A stretch of 64,000 bases of DNA from Brevibacterium ihuae (GCF_900184225.1 NZ_FXWZ01000003.1:62001-126000); one strand, 5' to 3'; counted from the stretch's first letter, positions 27,170 to 36,597 are shown. Program-made: numbers and translations. The notes: generated by a model not told the origin, from the letters alone.

Positions 27170-27613
27170 TCAGCGGCCGCGCTCGAGGGCGATCGCCTTC
27201 CGCATGGACCGGCGCGCCCGCTTGCGGTCGCCGGCGGCGTCGTAGGCGCACGACAGGCGGAACCAGCTGCGCCAGTCCGCGGGCGCGGATTCGACCTCCG
27301 CGCGGTACTTCGCGAACTCCGCATCCGCCGCCTCGCGGACGATCCGGCCGCCCGGCGCGCGGGGCAGGGTGTCCTCCGGCAGGCCGCCCTCGGCCTCGAG
27401 GATCTTCCCGAGGCGCTGCATCCTGGAGCCGAACAGCAGCTCGGCGATGAGCGCCCAAGCGCCGACGATCGGCAGGGCGAGCAGGGCGACGCCGAGCGCC
27501 TTCGCGACGGTGCTGTCGTCGGTGATCATGATCCAGCCGCGCTGCACGGTGAAGGCGAGGTACAGGGCGAGCAGCGCCGCGACGACGAACGCCCCGATCT
27601 TCGCGGCGGGCAT
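27170..27613 (-). CDS. Small membrane protein with C-terminal TPR-like helices
   Basis: A 147-residue protein: two N-terminal transmembrane helices (KIGAFVVAALLALYLAFTV and about residues 38-62), then a cytoplasmic region with DWRSWFRLSCAYDAAGDRKRARRSMRKA, a tetratricopeptide-like helix pair. Such proteins follow dapB in several actinobacteria; no function is known to me. Its ATG overlaps the dapB stop by one base (TGATG), so it is translationally coupled to dapB. It converges on the second ligase gene with only 12 bp between stops. Confidence 0.75.
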   Translation of the reverse strand: MPAAKIGAFVVAALLALYLAFTVQRGWIMITDDSTVAKALGVALLALPIVGAWALIAELLFGSRMQRLGKILEAEGGLPEDTLPRAPGGRIVREAADAEFAKYRAEVESAPADWRSWFRLSCAYDAAGDRKRARRSMRKAIALERGR

Positions 27614-28362
27614 CAGAGGGTGAGGTAGTTCTCGAGGCCGACGCTGAGTCCGGAGCGGGAGCCGATCGCACGCACCGCGGTGAGGATGCCGGGCATGAAG
27701 GCGGTCGTCGAGAAGGTGTCCGTGCGGACGGTGAGGGCCTCACCGGTGGTGCCGAAATGGATCTCCTCGCTCGCGTTCATCCCGAGCTGCCGCACGGCAT
27801 GGACATGGATCCCGTCGATGACGGCGCCGCGCGCCCCGTGGGGGTCGGATTCGGTGGCGTCGGGCACCGGGGGCAGGCCCGCTGCCCGCCGCGCCTCGGC
27901 GATCCGCTGGGCGGTGTGGACGGCGGTGCCCGAGGGCGCATCGAGCTTGCGCGGATGGTGGATCTCCACGACCTCCGCGGAGTCGAAGTACTTCGCCGCG
28001 ATCTCGGCGAAGTGCATCGCGAGCACGGCGCCGATCGAGAAGTTCGGGGCGATGAGCACCGCGGTGTCCGGATGTCCGGCGAGCAGCTCCTCGAGCCTGC
28101 CGAGGCGCTCGGCGTCCCACCCGGTGGTCCCGACCACGGTGTCGATGTCGTGCTCGACGAGGAAGCGCACGTTGTCCTCGGTGGACTTCGGCACGGTGAG
28201 CTCGACGACGACGTCCGGCCGCGCGTCGAGCACCTGCTCCAGCGGGTCGGAGCTGCCGAGCGCGGCGACGAGCTCGAGACCCGCGGCCTCCTCGATCGCC
28301 TGCACGGCGTTCGAGCCCATGCGTCCCTGTGCGCCGATGACGGCGACCCTGATGTCATTCAT
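27613..28362 (-). CDS. dapB: 4-hydroxy-tetrahydrodipicolinate reductase
   Basis: NAD(P)H-dependent reductase after DapA in lysine/diaminopimelate synthesis. The 249-residue protein has the Rossmann GAQGRMGSNA motif, VVGTTGWD, APNFSIGAVL, the catalytic EIHHPRKLDAPSGTA and the GLENYLTL end. ATG 28362 follows GGGAGGA. A TAGGAT -10 lies at 28392-28387, giving a leader of about 20 nt. dapA is 5.9 kb away, so the pathway genes are near but not in one operon. Confidence 0.97.
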   Translation of the reverse strand: MNDIRVAVIGAQGRMGSNAVQAIEEAAGLELVAALGSSDPLEQVLDARPDVVVELTVPKSTEDNVRFLVEHDIDTVVGTTGWDAERLGRLEELLAGHPDTAVLIAPNFSIGAVLAMHFAEIAAKYFDSAEVVEIHHPRKLDAPSGTAVHTAQRIAEARRAAGLPPVPDATESDPHGARGAVIDGIHVHAVRQLGMNASEEIHFGTTGEALTVRTDTFSTTAFMPGILTAVRAIGSRSGLSVGLENYLTL

Positions 28363-28414
28363 GAATTCTTGTCCTCCCGGCGGTCCATCCTACCGTCGGC
28401 GCGGGCGCAGACGA

Positions 28415-28447
28415 CTGCGGACCCGGTCGTGACGACCGGGTCCGCAG
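28415..28447 (-). terminator. Terminator hairpin downstream of sodA
   Basis: A 16-bp inverted repeat with arm CTGCGGACCCGGTCGT and almost no loop, located 30 bp beyond the sodA stop on the minus strand and upstream of the dapB promoter. Confidence 0.75.
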
Positions 28448-28476
28448 ATCATGCGTCAGCGCTCAGGCGCGTCGGC

Positions 28477-29106
28477 TCACTTGCCGAACAGCAGACCCGG
28501 GGTCTGGGTGCGTGCACGCTCGAAGCGACCCTGCACGTCCTCCCAGTTGACGATGTTCCACCACGCCTTGACGTAGTCGGGCTTGACGTTCTGGTAGTCG
28601 AGGTAGAACGCGTGCTCCCACATGTCGAGCTGGAGCAGCGGGATGTAGCCGACCTGGACGTTGCCCTGCTGATCGTAGAGCTGCTCGATGGTGAGGCGCT
28701 GACCGAGCGTGTCCCAGCCGAGGATGGCCCAGCCGGAGCCCTGGATCGAGGTGGCGACGCCGGTGAACTGGCCCTGGAAGCCGTCGAACCCGCCGAACTG
28801 GTCGTCGATCGCCGCGGCGAGCTCGCCGGTGGGCTTGTCGCCGCCGTCCGGGGACATGTTGTTCCAGAAGATCGAGTGGTTGACGTGGCCGCCGAGGTTG
28901 AAGGAGAGGTCCTTCGAGAGCTTGCCGATGGTGCCGAAGTCGCCCTTCTCACGGGCCTCGGCCATCTGCTCGAGGGCGGTGTTCGCACCCTTGACGTAGG
29001 TGGCATGGTGCTTGTCGTGGTGCAGCTCCATGATCTTCGCCGAGATGTGCGGCTCGAGCGCAGCGTAGTCGTAGGGCAGTTCCGGGAGCGAGTACTGCTC
29101 AACCAT
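28477..29106 (-). CDS. sodA: Superoxide dismutase (Fe/Mn)
   Basis: Dismutates superoxide in the cytoplasm. The 209-residue protein has the ligand-bearing motifs [23 protein letters not shown] (His77), and [11 protein letters not shown] with the Asp and His ligands. Gly-Gly and Gln at the diagnostic positions suggest a manganese or cambialistic enzyme, but metal choice cannot be fixed here. ATG 29106 has GAGGAGGAAACAC in front. Monocistronic, with its own promoter and terminator. Confidence 0.97.
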   Translation of the reverse strand: MVEQYSLPELPYDYAALEPHISAKIMELHHDKHHATYVKGANTALEQMAEAREKGDFGTIGKLSKDLSFNLGGHVNHSIFWNNMSPDGGDKPTGELAAAIDDQFGGFDGFQGQFTGVATSIQGSGWAILGWDTLGQRLTIEQLYDQQGNVQVGYIPLLQLDMWEHAFYLDYQNVKPDYVKAWWNIVNWEDVQGRFERARTQTPGLLFGK

Positions 29107-29186
29107 GTGTTTCCTCCTCTATGGACGGATGCCGCGACGGGCTCCGGTCCGACTGGGGTGCGGCGATCTGCCGCCATGCATTCTCG

Positions 29187-29215
29187 ACCCTATCGAAGGG
29201 TTCTGCCACCGACAA
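29187..29215 (-). promoter_or_regulatory. sodA promoter
   Basis: On the minus strand TTGTCG (29215-29210), a 17-bp spacer and TAGGGT (29192-29187) precede sodA, with a leader of roughly 75 nt. Confidence 0.65.
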
Positions 29216-29251
29216 CGAGATCGGGCCTCCCAGTATTCCGAGAGCGCGGCC

Positions 29252-30541
29252 TCACGTCCGCAGGGTGAGATCCGGGTTCGGCCCGCAGGTCACGAGCGCG
29301 CGCGGTCCCGCGGCCAGCCGATGCGCCAGCGCGGTGACCTGTTCGGGGGTGACCGCCCGGACGCGGTCGATGAGGTCGGACGGCGACTGGAGCTCGCGGC
29401 CGTAGAGCTCGGCGCGCGCCAGGCGGTTCATCCGCGCCGCCGAGCTCTCGAGACCGAGCACGGTGGATCCCGCCACCTGCGACACGATCGCCTCGACCTC
29501 GGCCTCGCTCGGCACCTCGGAGGCGAGCCGTTCGAGCTCCGCGACGCTGAGGTCGACGACCTCCTGGGCCGCGGCCGGCGAGGTCCCGGCATAGATCCCG
29601 AACTGCCCGGAATCCGCATGGGTGCTCGCGATGCAGTGGACGCTGTAGGCGAGGCCCCGGTCCTCGCGGATCTCCTGGAACAGGCGGGAGGACATGCCGC
29701 CGCCGAGCAGCGAGTAGAGCACGGTCATGACGAACCGGTCGTCGTGGGCCTCGGGCAGGCCGGGCATCCCGAGGATGATCCCCTGCTGCTCGGTCTCCCG
29801 GACGACCGAGCGCACGCCGGCGGTGAAATCCGGAGCGGTGCGCACCGGGCGCAGACCGGTCGGCGCGCCGCCGCCGAGGTCGGGCAGCGTCGCGGTCGCC
29901 CGGGCGACGAGCTCGACGAGCCGCTCGTGCGCGGCCCCGCCGGCGGCGGCGAACACGAGCCGGGGCCCGACGTAGTCGTGCGCATAGTGGTCGAGGAGCG
30001 TCCGGTGCGGCAGCGCCCGGATCTGCTCCTTGCGCGCCCCCACCGGCCGCCCGAGCGGGTGGTCGGGGTAGACGTGCTCGTCGAAGGCGTCGTAGAGCAC
30101 TTCGGCGGGGTCGTCGGCGCTCATCGCGAGCTCCTCGAGGATGACCCCGCGCTCGCGCTCGAACTCCGCCGCATCGATCGTCGAGGTCAGCACCATGTCC
30201 CACAGGAGCGCGGTGATCTCCGGGACGTCGTCGACGAGGCAGCGGGAGAAGTAGCACGTGTACTCCTTCGCGGTCACCGCGTTGCTCCCCCCGCCGGTGC
30301 GGTCGAACGCCTCGGCGATCTGCCGGGCCGACCGCCCCGGAGTGCCCTTGAAGAGCATGTGCTCGAGGAAGTGCGTCGACCCGGCCGCCTCCGGCGCCTC
30401 GTCGCGCGATCCGGAGTCGACCCAGATGCCGACGGTCTCGGATTCGAGGCCCGGCATGGTCTCGGAGATCACGCGGATACCGCTGGGGAGGACAGAGCGG
30501 TAGACGCTGCTGCCCTCCCCCAGGAGCTGTTCGGTGGTCAA
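29252..30541 (-). CDS. M16-family zinc peptidase (pitrilysin-like)
   Basis: A 429-residue peptidase with the inverted zinc motif HFLEH at residues 57-61 and the downstream glutamate of the family in ERGVILEELAMS, followed by two M16 domains (RLVFAAAGG, LLGGGMSSRLFQEIREDRGLAY). It lies directly after pnp, as in many actinobacteria (the YmxG/PepR type). The start codon is TTG at 30541; GAGGAG at the very end of pnp serves as its ribosome binding site about 13 bases upstream. Substrate unknown. Confidence 0.9.
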   Translation of the reverse strand: MTTEQLLGEGSSVYRSVLPSGIRVISETMPGLESETVGIWVDSGSRDEAPEAAGSTHFLEHMLFKGTPGRSARQIAEAFDRTGGGSNAVTAKEYTCYFSRCLVDDVPEITALLWDMVLTSTIDAAEFERERGVILEELAMSADDPAEVLYDAFDEHVYPDHPLGRPVGARKEQIRALPHRTLLDHYAHDYVGPRLVFAAAGGAAHERLVELVARATATLPDLGGGAPTGLRPVRTAPDFTAGVRSVVRETEQQGIILGMPGLPEAHDDRFVMTVLYSLLGGGMSSRLFQEIREDRGLAYSVHCIASTHADSGQFGIYAGTSPAAAQEVVDLSVAELERLASEVPSEAEVEAIVSQVAGSTVLGLESSAARMNRLARAELYGRELQSPSDLIDRVRAVTPEQVTALAHRLAAGPRALVTCGPNPDLTLRT

Positions 30542-30550
30542 ACCGGGTGC

Positions 30551-32770
30551 TTACTCCTCGTCCTGGCCGGCCTCGGAGTCGTCCTCGTCGGTGACGGGGA
30601 CGAGCGAGAGCTTGCCGCGGTCGTCGACCTTGGTGATCTCCACCTGGATCTTCTGACCGACGGAGACGACGTCCTCGACGTCCTCGACGCGCTTGCCGTC
30701 GTTGAGCTTGCGCAGCTCCGAGATGTGGAGCAGTCCGTCGCGCCCGGGGCTCAGCGACACGAAGGCGCCGAACGACATGCACTTGACCACGGTGCCGAGG
30801 TAGCGCTCGCCGACCTCGGGGACCTGCGGGTTGGCGATCGCATTGATCGCCGACCGCGCGGCGTCGGCAGCCGGGCCGTCGGTCGCGCCGATGAGCACGG
30901 TACCGTCGTCCTCGATGCTGATCTCGGCGCCGGTGTCCTCCTGGATCTGGTTGATCATCTTGCCCTTGGGGCCGATGACCTCGCCGATCTTGTCGACCGG
31001 GATCCGCACGGAGATGATGCGCGGTGCGGTCGGCGCCATCTCGGCCGGGCCGTCGATCGCGGAGGTCAGCACGTCGAGGATGACCGTCCGCGCCTCCTTC
31101 GCCTGCTTGAGCGCGGCGGCGAGCACGGCGGCGGGAAGGCCGTCGAGCTTGGTGTCGAGCTGGATCGCGGTGATGAAGTCCGAGGTGCCGGCGACCTTGA
31201 AGTCCATGTCGCCGAAGGCGTCCTCGGCACCGAGGATGTCGGTGAGGGCGGCGTAGGCCGTCTGCGGACCGCTGTCGGTGTCGATGACGTCGGACACGAG
31301 GCCCATCGCGATGCCGGCGACGGGTGCGCGCAGCGGCACGCCCGCGTCGAGCATCGCCAGCGTCGACGCGCAGACCGAGCCCATCGAGGTCGAGCCGTTG
31401 GAGCCGAGCGCCTCGGAGACCTGGCGGATCGCGTAGGGGAACTCCTCGCGCGAGGGCAGCACCGGCACGAGGGCCCGCTCGGCGAGCGCGCCGTGGCCGA
31501 TCTCGCGGCGCTTGGGGCTGCCGACGCGACCGGTCTCACCGGTGGAGTACGGCGGGAAGTTGTAGTGGTGGATGTAGCGCTTGCGGGTCACCGGCGACAG
31601 CGAGTCGATCTGCTGCTCGAGCTTGAGCATGTTGAGCGTGGTGACGCCGAGGATCTGGGTCTCGCCGCGCTCGAACAGGGCCGAGCCGTGGACGCGCGGG
31701 AGCACGCCGACCTCGGCGGTGAGCGGACGGATGTCCTTGAGCCCGCGGCCGTCGATACGCACCTGCTCGGTGAGGATGCGGCGGCGCACGACCTTCTTCG
31801 TCAGGGCGTTGAGCGCTCCGGCGATCTCCTTCTCGCGCCCGGCGTACTTCTCGCCGAGCTCTGCGAAGAGCGAATCGAGGAGGGCGTCGCCGGCGGCCTC
31901 GCGCTCCTGCTTGTCCGCGATCTGGAAGTTCTTCGTCTGCTGGTCGAAGGCGAGTTTCTCGACATCGGCGTAGACGTCGTCCTCGTACTCGCGGAACACC
32001 GGGAACTCGACGGTGGGCTTCGCGGCCTTGTCGGCGAGCTCCTGCTGCGCGCGGACGAGCTCACGGATGTGCGGCTTGGCGGCCTCGAGGCCGTCGGCCA
32101 CGATCTCCTCGGTAGGAGCGGTGGCGCCGCCCTGGATGAGGTCCCAGGCGTTCACCGAGGCCTCGGCCTCGACCATCATGATCGCGACGTCGTCGCCGAC
32201 CACGCGGCCCGCGACGGCCATGTCGAACGTCGCGTCCTGGAGCTGCGAGTGGTTGGGGAAGGCCACCCACTGGTCCTCGATGAGCGCCACGCGCACGCCG
32301 CCGATCGGGCCGGAGAACGGCAGACCGGAGAGCTGGGTCGACATCGACGCGGCGTTGATGGCGAGGGTGTCGTAGATGTGGTCGGGGTGGATCGACATCA
32401 CGGTGACGACGATCTGCACCTCGTTGCGCAGCCCCTTGACGAAGGAGGGGCGCAGCGGGCGGTCGATGAGGCGGCAGGTGAGGATCGCGTCGGTCGACGG
32501 GCGGCCCTCCCGGCGGAAGAACGAGCCGGGGATGCGGCCCGCAGCGTACATCCGCTCCTCGACGTCGACGGTGAGCGGGAAGAAGTCGAAGTGCTCCTTC
32601 GGGGACTTGCCGGCCGCGGTGGCCGACATGAGCATGGTCTCGTCGTCGAGGTAGGCGACGGCGGTGCCGGCGGCCTGCTGCGCGAGGCGTCCGGTCTCGA
32701 ACCGGACGGTGTGGGAGCCGAAGCGCCCGTTGTCGATGTGTGCGACTGCTGATTCGGGATTGAGGCCCAA
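30551..32770 (-). CDS. pnp: Polyribonucleotide nucleotidyltransferase
   Basis: PNPase degrades RNA phosphorolytically 3'-5'. The 739-residue protein contains two RNase PH domains ([32 protein letters not shown] with the catalytic FGDMDFK aspartates), a KH domain ([21 protein letters not shown]) and an S1 domain ([13 protein letters not shown]). It starts with TTG at 32770, preceded by GGAG. rpsO lies upstream on the same strand with a terminator hairpin between them, so pnp has both read-through and its own promoter. Confidence 0.97.
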   Translation of the reverse strand: MGLNPESAVAHIDNGRFGSHTVRFETGRLAQQAAGTAVAYLDDETMLMSATAAGKSPKEHFDFFPLTVDVEERMYAAGRIPGSFFRREGRPSTDAILTCRLIDRPLRPSFVKGLRNEVQIVVTVMSIHPDHIYDTLAINAASMSTQLSGLPFSGPIGGVRVALIEDQWVAFPNHSQLQDATFDMAVAGRVVGDDVAIMMVEAEASVNAWDLIQGGATAPTEEIVADGLEAAKPHIRELVRAQQELADKAAKPTVEFPVFREYEDDVYADVEKLAFDQQTKNFQIADKQEREAAGDALLDSLFAELGEKYAGREKEIAGALNALTKKVVRRRILTEQVRIDGRGLKDIRPLTAEVGVLPRVHGSALFERGETQILGVTTLNMLKLEQQIDSLSPVTRKRYIHHYNFPPYSTGETGRVGSPKRREIGHGALAERALVPVLPSREEFPYAIRQVSEALGSNGSTSMGSVCASTLAMLDAGVPLRAPVAGIAMGLVSDVIDTDSGPQTAYAALTDILGAEDAFGDMDFKVAGTSDFITAIQLDTKLDGLPAAVLAAALKQAKEARTVILDVLTSAIDGPAEMAPTAPRIISVRIPVDKIGEVIGPKGKMINQIQEDTGAEISIEDDGTVLIGATDGPAADAARSAINAIANPQVPEVGERYLGTVVKCMSFGAFVSLSPGRDGLLHISELRKLNDGKRVEDVEDVVSVGQKIQVEITKVDDRGKLSLVPVTDEDDSEAGQDEE

Positions 32771-33032
32771 GTGAGCTCCGTTCGTAGTGCGCGCGTCGAA
32801 GCGACGCTGCGCTCGGGGTGACCGCCGCTGTGCGCGCACCCGTGTGCGCGCCTGATCCGGCCCGGTCATCGATCGAGACCCACGCATTCGTCATGCTGCG
32901 GAGGTCACTACCGATCACCGGCGAAGCCGTTCCGGCGGGTCTGACGCCTTCCAGTCTAGCAAGGGGGCGCCGCGGAACCGAGCGGGCCGCACCGCCGGGC
33001 GCCCCGGGAGTCCGGGAGAGCCCTGAATGCAC
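32771..33032 (-). other. pnp leader with candidate promoter
   Basis: Together with the rpsO hairpin this is a 323-bp stretch without a gene. On the minus strand a -10 TAGACT (32958-32953) is visible, giving a leader of about 180 nt. The leader contains GC-rich inverted repeats, for example around 32920-32945 (CGCCGG/CCGGCG), that could be the cleavage hairpin through which PNPase autoregulates in other bacteria; that role is inference. Confidence 0.45.
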
Positions 33033-33060
33033 CGAACCCGCTGATTCCTCAGCGGGTTCG
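33033..33060 (-). terminator. rpsO terminator hairpin
   Basis: Perfect 12-bp stem CGAACCCGCTGA / TCAGCGGGTTCG with a TTCC loop, 34 bp beyond the rpsO stop. Confidence 0.8.
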
Positions 33061-33093
33061 GGTGGTTCGGCGCGGCCGCAGCGGCCGCGGTGC

Positions 33094-33363
33094 TCAGCGG
33101 CGCAGGCCGAGGCGGGCGATGAGCGCGCGGTAGCGCTCGATGTCGACCTTCTGCAGGTAGCCGAGCAGACGGCGGCGCTGGCCGACGAGCAGGAGCAGAC
33201 CGCGACGCGAGTGGTGGTCGTGCTTGTGCTCCTTGAAGTGCTCGGTCAGATCCTTGATCCGCCGGGTGAGCACTGCGACCTGGACCTCGGGGGAACCCGT
33301 GTCGCCCTCGTGGGTCGCGTATTCCTTGATGATGTCCTGCTTGATCTTGGGATCGAGAGCCAT
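33094..33363 (-). CDS. rpsO: 30S ribosomal protein S15
   Basis: An 89-residue protein with the S15 signature [25 protein letters not shown] and the end [22 protein letters not shown]. It binds the central domain of 16S rRNA. GAAGGAGAC precedes ATG 33363. The order ribF-rpsO-pnp is conserved across bacteria. Confidence 0.98.
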   Translation of the reverse strand: MALDPKIKQDIIKEYATHEGDTGSPEVQVAVLTRRIKDLTEHFKEHKHDHHSRRGLLLLVGQRRRLLGYLQKVDIERYRALIARLGLRR

Positions 33364-33448
33364 GGATGTCTCCTTCTGGTCGTTGCGCGGCGCCCGGACC
33401 TGGTGTCGACGAGCACTGTGGAACCGCGGCCGGCTGAGAAAACGGCGT

Positions 33449-34387
33449 TCACAAGCCTAGCACGGCGCGGACGTCGTCGATGTCGCGGTGCATCTGCGCG
33501 ATGAGGGCGTCCATCCCGTCGAAGGTCACCTGCCCGCGGATCCGGTCGACGAACTCGAGCGTCATCCCCGAGCCGTACACGTCGAGATCGGGGAACGCGA
33601 CGTCGACGATGTGCGCCTCGACCCGGCGCTCGGCGCCGTCGAAGGTGGGATTGGTGCCGATCGAGATCGCAGCGGGATAGCGCTCGGGGTCGGCGTCGAA
33701 GAACGCCCATCCGGCGTACACGCCGTCGGCGGGCACGAGGCCGGTGGCATCCGGCGACAGGTTCGCGGTGGGGAACCCCATCTCGCGGCCCCGGGCGTCG
33801 CCGTGGACGACGGTGCCGCTGACGATGTGCGGACTGCCGAGCATGTCGCCGGCCGCGCGGACGTCCCCGGCGCGGAGCAGCCGGCGCACCTCGGTCGAGG
33901 AGAACCGGCCGTCGGTGCCGACGTCGTCGATGACGACGACCTCGAAGCCGTAGGTGAGGGAGAGCTCGCGGAGCGTGTCGATGCTCCCGGCGTTGTCCCG
34001 GCCGAACCGGACGTCCCGGCCGACGGCGACGAGGCGCGCGCCGAGGCCGCCGACGAGGTAGTCGCGGACGAACTCCTCGGGGGTCCGGGAGGCGAAGTCG
34101 AGGCTGTAGCGCTGGACGAGCACGGCGTCGACGCCGGTCTCGGACATCCGCGCGAGACGATCGGTGAGCGCCCCGATGAGGGCGGCGGGGGTGTCGGGCC
34201 GGTGCACGGTCTGCGGGTGCGGGTCGAAGGTCACCGCCAGCGACGTGAGCGCGCGGGCACGGGCGAGGGTTGCGAGCTCTCCGAGCACCGCTCGGTGCCC
34301 GCGGTGCACCCCGTCGAAGTTGCCCAGGGTCACCGCCGTGGGTCCGAACTCCTCGGGGATCCGGTCGAGCTCCCAGAAAACTTCCAC
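33449..34387 (-). CDS. ribF: Bifunctional riboflavin kinase/FAD synthetase
   Basis: Makes FMN and FAD from riboflavin. The 312-residue protein has an N-terminal nucleotidyltransferase domain ([38 protein letters not shown]) and a C-terminal kinase domain ([48 protein letters not shown]). It starts with GTG at 34387 after AAGGACG. No FMN riboswitch is visible in the 40-bp upstream gap. Confidence 0.97.
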   Translation of the reverse strand: MEVFWELDRIPEEFGPTAVTLGNFDGVHRGHRAVLGELATLARARALTSLAVTFDPHPQTVHRPDTPAALIGALTDRLARMSETGVDAVLVQRYSLDFASRTPEEFVRDYLVGGLGARLVAVGRDVRFGRDNAGSIDTLRELSLTYGFEVVVIDDVGTDGRFSSTEVRRLLRAGDVRAAGDMLGSPHIVSGTVVHGDARGREMGFPTANLSPDATGLVPADGVYAGWAFFDADPERYPAAISIGTNPTFDGAERRVEAHIVDVAFPDLDVYGSGMTLEFVDRIRGQVTFDGMDALIAQMHRDIDDVRAVLGL

Positions 34388-34428
34388 ATCCGTCCTTCCT
34401 GCGCGAATACCCGGTTCAGGGTATCGCA

Positions 34429-34844
34429 TCACAGCCGCAGCATCCGGGCGAGGACTCCGATGCCGGAGGCGACGAGCAGCGAGGCGAAAGAGCCGATGAT
34501 GAACCGCTCGCCGGCAGTCCGGCTCGACGTGAGCTCGGGGAAGCGTCCGAGGCCCTTGACGGCGATGACGGCGGCGAGGATCGCCGGATGCCCTGCCGCG
34601 ATCCCGCGCGCTCGAGGATCCCGATCCACAGTCCCCCGCTCAGCAGGCCGGAATCGTCGATCGACGCAGCGGTTCCGTTGTCGTGATCCGCTTCCCCACG
34701 TGCGGCTTCCGCTTCCCCGCGTGCGGGCTCCCCGCCTGTGGGCGCGTCGGCCCGTGCAGCCAGATTCAGGATCCCCGAGGTGACCGGCCAGCCGAGCACG
34801 GCCGCGGCGAGGGCTGCCGCGCAGATGACGAGGATCTCACCCAT
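34429..34844 (-). pseudogene. Frameshifted small membrane protein, partner of the SatD-like gene
   Basis: The N-terminal part (34844 to about 34590) encodes a transmembrane helix, a charged linker and the motif SGGLWIGILER. The continuation, with GHPAILAAVIAVKGLGRFPELTS-type sequence and a second hydrophobic segment ending at 34429, lies in another frame. The switch falls near 34600-34620, in a GCGCGCGGGA stretch; one missing base would repair it. Actinobacterial homologues join these parts as WIG-x-LER ... KGL-x-RFPEL. The ATG overlaps the satD stop by 8 bp (ATGGGTGA). Real mutation and sequencing error are both possible. Confidence 0.7.
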
Positions 34845-35460
34845 GATCGGACTCCCCGGGTTCGTGAACGGCGGCGAGCAGTCGGGTGCAGAGCGCCACG
34901 GCGTCGGCGATGAGGTCGGCGGCGCCGACCCGCAGGGTCTTCGAGACGAACTGCTGGCTCACATCGAGGCGATCAGCGAGGGCGCGCTGGGTGAGCGCGG
35001 GGTCGGCGAGCGCGGCTGAGATCACCGTCCATTGGACCTCGGTGCACGCGCCGATGAGTCGGACGAGCAGCCGGAGTGCCGTCTGCGCGTCCGCAGCGGT
35101 GATCGGCGCGTCCGACGGTGCGGGCTCTCCCCGGAGAGCGAGCGGGGTCAGCGCTTCCTTCGCCTCCTCGACGGCCTGTCGAGCGCGGACGAAGGCATCG
35201 CCCCGTGCATCACGGCTGTGCGCGGGCAGTGGGCTCTCCACCCCTCCCAGCCCGATGCCGATCGACCACCGGTCCGGGTGCGCGGCGCGGAGCACCGCGT
35301 CGACGACGACTTCCGGCGAGGTGAGGACCCCCTGGATCTCGTCACCGACGGTGCGGGCGAACGGGATCGCCGCCTCGAGGTCGTCGAGCGCGGCGAGCAG
35401 GCCGGGGACGGCGTCAGGCGTGCTGCGCGATCGGCGCTGGTCGATCGTGAGGACGAACAT
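34837..35460 (-). CDS. SatD-like protein with C-terminal helix-turn-helix
   Basis: A 207-residue cytoplasmic protein of the SatD type. Start FVLTIDQRRSR; then ARTVGDEIQGV (Gly39-Asp40-Glu41), SIGIGLGGV near residue 70 and ARGDAFVRARQAVEEAK near 85-101. The C-terminal part has a helix-turn-helix, TQRALADRLDVSQQFVSKTL (residues 157-176). The N-terminal motifs are spaced like those of class III nucleotide cyclases (see findings). It forms an overlapping pair with a small membrane protein and is inserted between truB and ribF. ATG 35460 was chosen because family similarity starts at residue 2. Function unknown. Confidence 0.75.
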   Translation of the reverse strand: MFVLTIDQRRSRSTPDAVPGLLAALDDLEAAIPFARTVGDEIQGVLTSPEVVVDAVLRAAHPDRWSIGIGLGGVESPLPAHSRDARGDAFVRARQAVEEAKEALTPLALRGEPAPSDAPITAADAQTALRLLVRLIGACTEVQWTVISAALADPALTQRALADRLDVSQQFVSKTLRVGAADLIADAVALCTRLLAAVHEPGESDHG

Positions 35461-35491
35461 GCACCCAGTCAAGCAGACGGCGCGGACACCC

Positions 35492-35539
35492 ACAACCACA
35501 ATCAGTTGTAACCGAGATAAACGCCCGAAATAGGTTGTA
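35492..35539 (-). promoter_or_regulatory. Repeated GTTGTA/ACAAC motifs upstream of satD
   Basis: Plus-strand GTTGTA occurs at 35505-35510 and 35534-35539, and the inverted ACAAC at 35492-35496, within an AT-rich patch 30-80 bp before the satD start. The helix-turn-helix of the encoded protein makes autoregulation at these sites a reasonable guess. Confidence 0.35.
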
Positions 35540-35560
35540 GAGATCGGTGGTCCTGGGGAA

Positions 35561-36478
35561 TCACCTGGCGCCCGGACCGGGGATCGCGATCCCGGTCGCG
35601 GACTTGTACCGGCCGCCGCGCCGCTCGAGGATCGCGATGAGCTCGCCGTCGGCGATCCCGGCCCAGCGCCCGCCCGGCGCCGGGGGCGCCTCGGGCAGGT
35701 CGACGAACTTCCCCTGCATGAGCGCGGTCGCCTCGTTCGGGGTGAGCGCGGCGACCGGCAGGACGCGCGCGGCCACCGCAGCGAGCGGGAGGAGCTCGGG
35801 CGCGGAAGCGGTCGCGGGGTCCTCGGGCAGCGCGATGGCATCGGCGAGGCCGAACGCCCCGACCCGGGTGCGCCGCAGCGCGGTGAGGTGGCCGTGGACG
35901 TCGAGCGCGCGGCCGAGGTCACGGGCGAGGGCACGGATGTACGTCCCCGAGGAGCAGGTCACCTCGACGTCGACGTCCCAGTGCTCCTCCCCCGGTCGGA
36001 CGGCATGGACGTCGAAGGCAGACACCGTCACCGGACGCGCGCGCAGCTCGACGTCCTCACCGGCCCGCACCCGGGCGTAGGACCGGCGGCCGTCGACCTT
36101 GATCGCCGAGACCTCGCTCGGGACCTGCTCGATGTCGCCGGTGAGCTCCGCGGCGCCGGCGCCGATCCGCTCCGCGGTGAGGGCGGCGAGCGCGGCCGGC
36201 GCGGCGAAGGCGTCCGGCGCGGAGTCGGCGTCGTCGGTGGGCGTCGAGCTGCCGAGCCGGATCGTCGCAGTGTAGGTCTTGTGGGCTCCGACGAGGTACG
36301 TCAGCAGCTTGGTCCCGCGGCCGAGGCCGAGGACGAGGACCCCGGTGGCCATGGGGTCGAGCGTGCCGGCGTGCCCGACCTTGCGCGTGCCGAACCACTT
36401 GCGCACCCGCGAGACCACCCCGTGGCTGGTGATGCCCTGGGGCTTGTCGATGATGAGCATGCCGGTGTTCGGGTCCAT
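35561..36478 (-). CDS. truB: tRNA pseudouridine(55) synthase
   Basis: Makes pseudouridine 55 in the T-loop of tRNAs. The 305-residue protein has the catalytic GHAGTLDPMATGVL (Asp nucleophile), the LLIIDKP-type start MLIIDKPQGITSH, the YTATIRLGSST segment, RRSYARVRAGE and a C-terminal TruB/PUA-like region. ATG 36478 is at the end of a short upstream gap containing the terminator of the preceding gene. Confidence 0.96.
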   Translation of the reverse strand: MDPNTGMLIIDKPQGITSHGVVSRVRKWFGTRKVGHAGTLDPMATGVLVLGLGRGTKLLTYLVGAHKTYTATIRLGSSTPTDDADSAPDAFAAPAALAALTAERIGAGAAELTGDIEQVPSEVSAIKVDGRRSYARVRAGEDVELRARPVTVSAFDVHAVRPGEEHWDVDVEVTCSSGTYIRALARDLGRALDVHGHLTALRRTRVGAFGLADAIALPEDPATASAPELLPLAAVAARVLPVAALTPNEATALMQGKFVDLPEAPPAPGGRWAGIADGELIAILERRGGRYKSATGIAIPGPGAR

Positions 36479-36521
36479 GACCGTCCTGTCGCTGGGGAGA
36501 TCGCGCCCGCCGTGAATAGGA

Positions 36522-36556
36522 GAACCGCTGCGCCGAGGGTATCAGCGCAGCGGTTC
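36522..36556 (-). terminator. Terminator hairpin downstream of the hydrolase-like gene
   Basis: A 12-bp stem (GAACCGCTGCGC / GCGCAGCGGTTC) with an 11-nt loop, about 40 bp beyond the stop of the upstream gene and before truB. A short pyrimidine-rich run follows on the minus strand. Confidence 0.7.
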
Positions 36557-36597
36557 CGCCGCCGTGCGGGTCCGGCCCGGGTGGGGGCCGGAGGACA

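Noticed and set aside
34388-34428. FMN riboswitch before ribF, and T-box before proS
   Set aside because: The ribF gap is only about 40 bp and the proS leader shows neither a T-box sequence nor a specifier hairpin.
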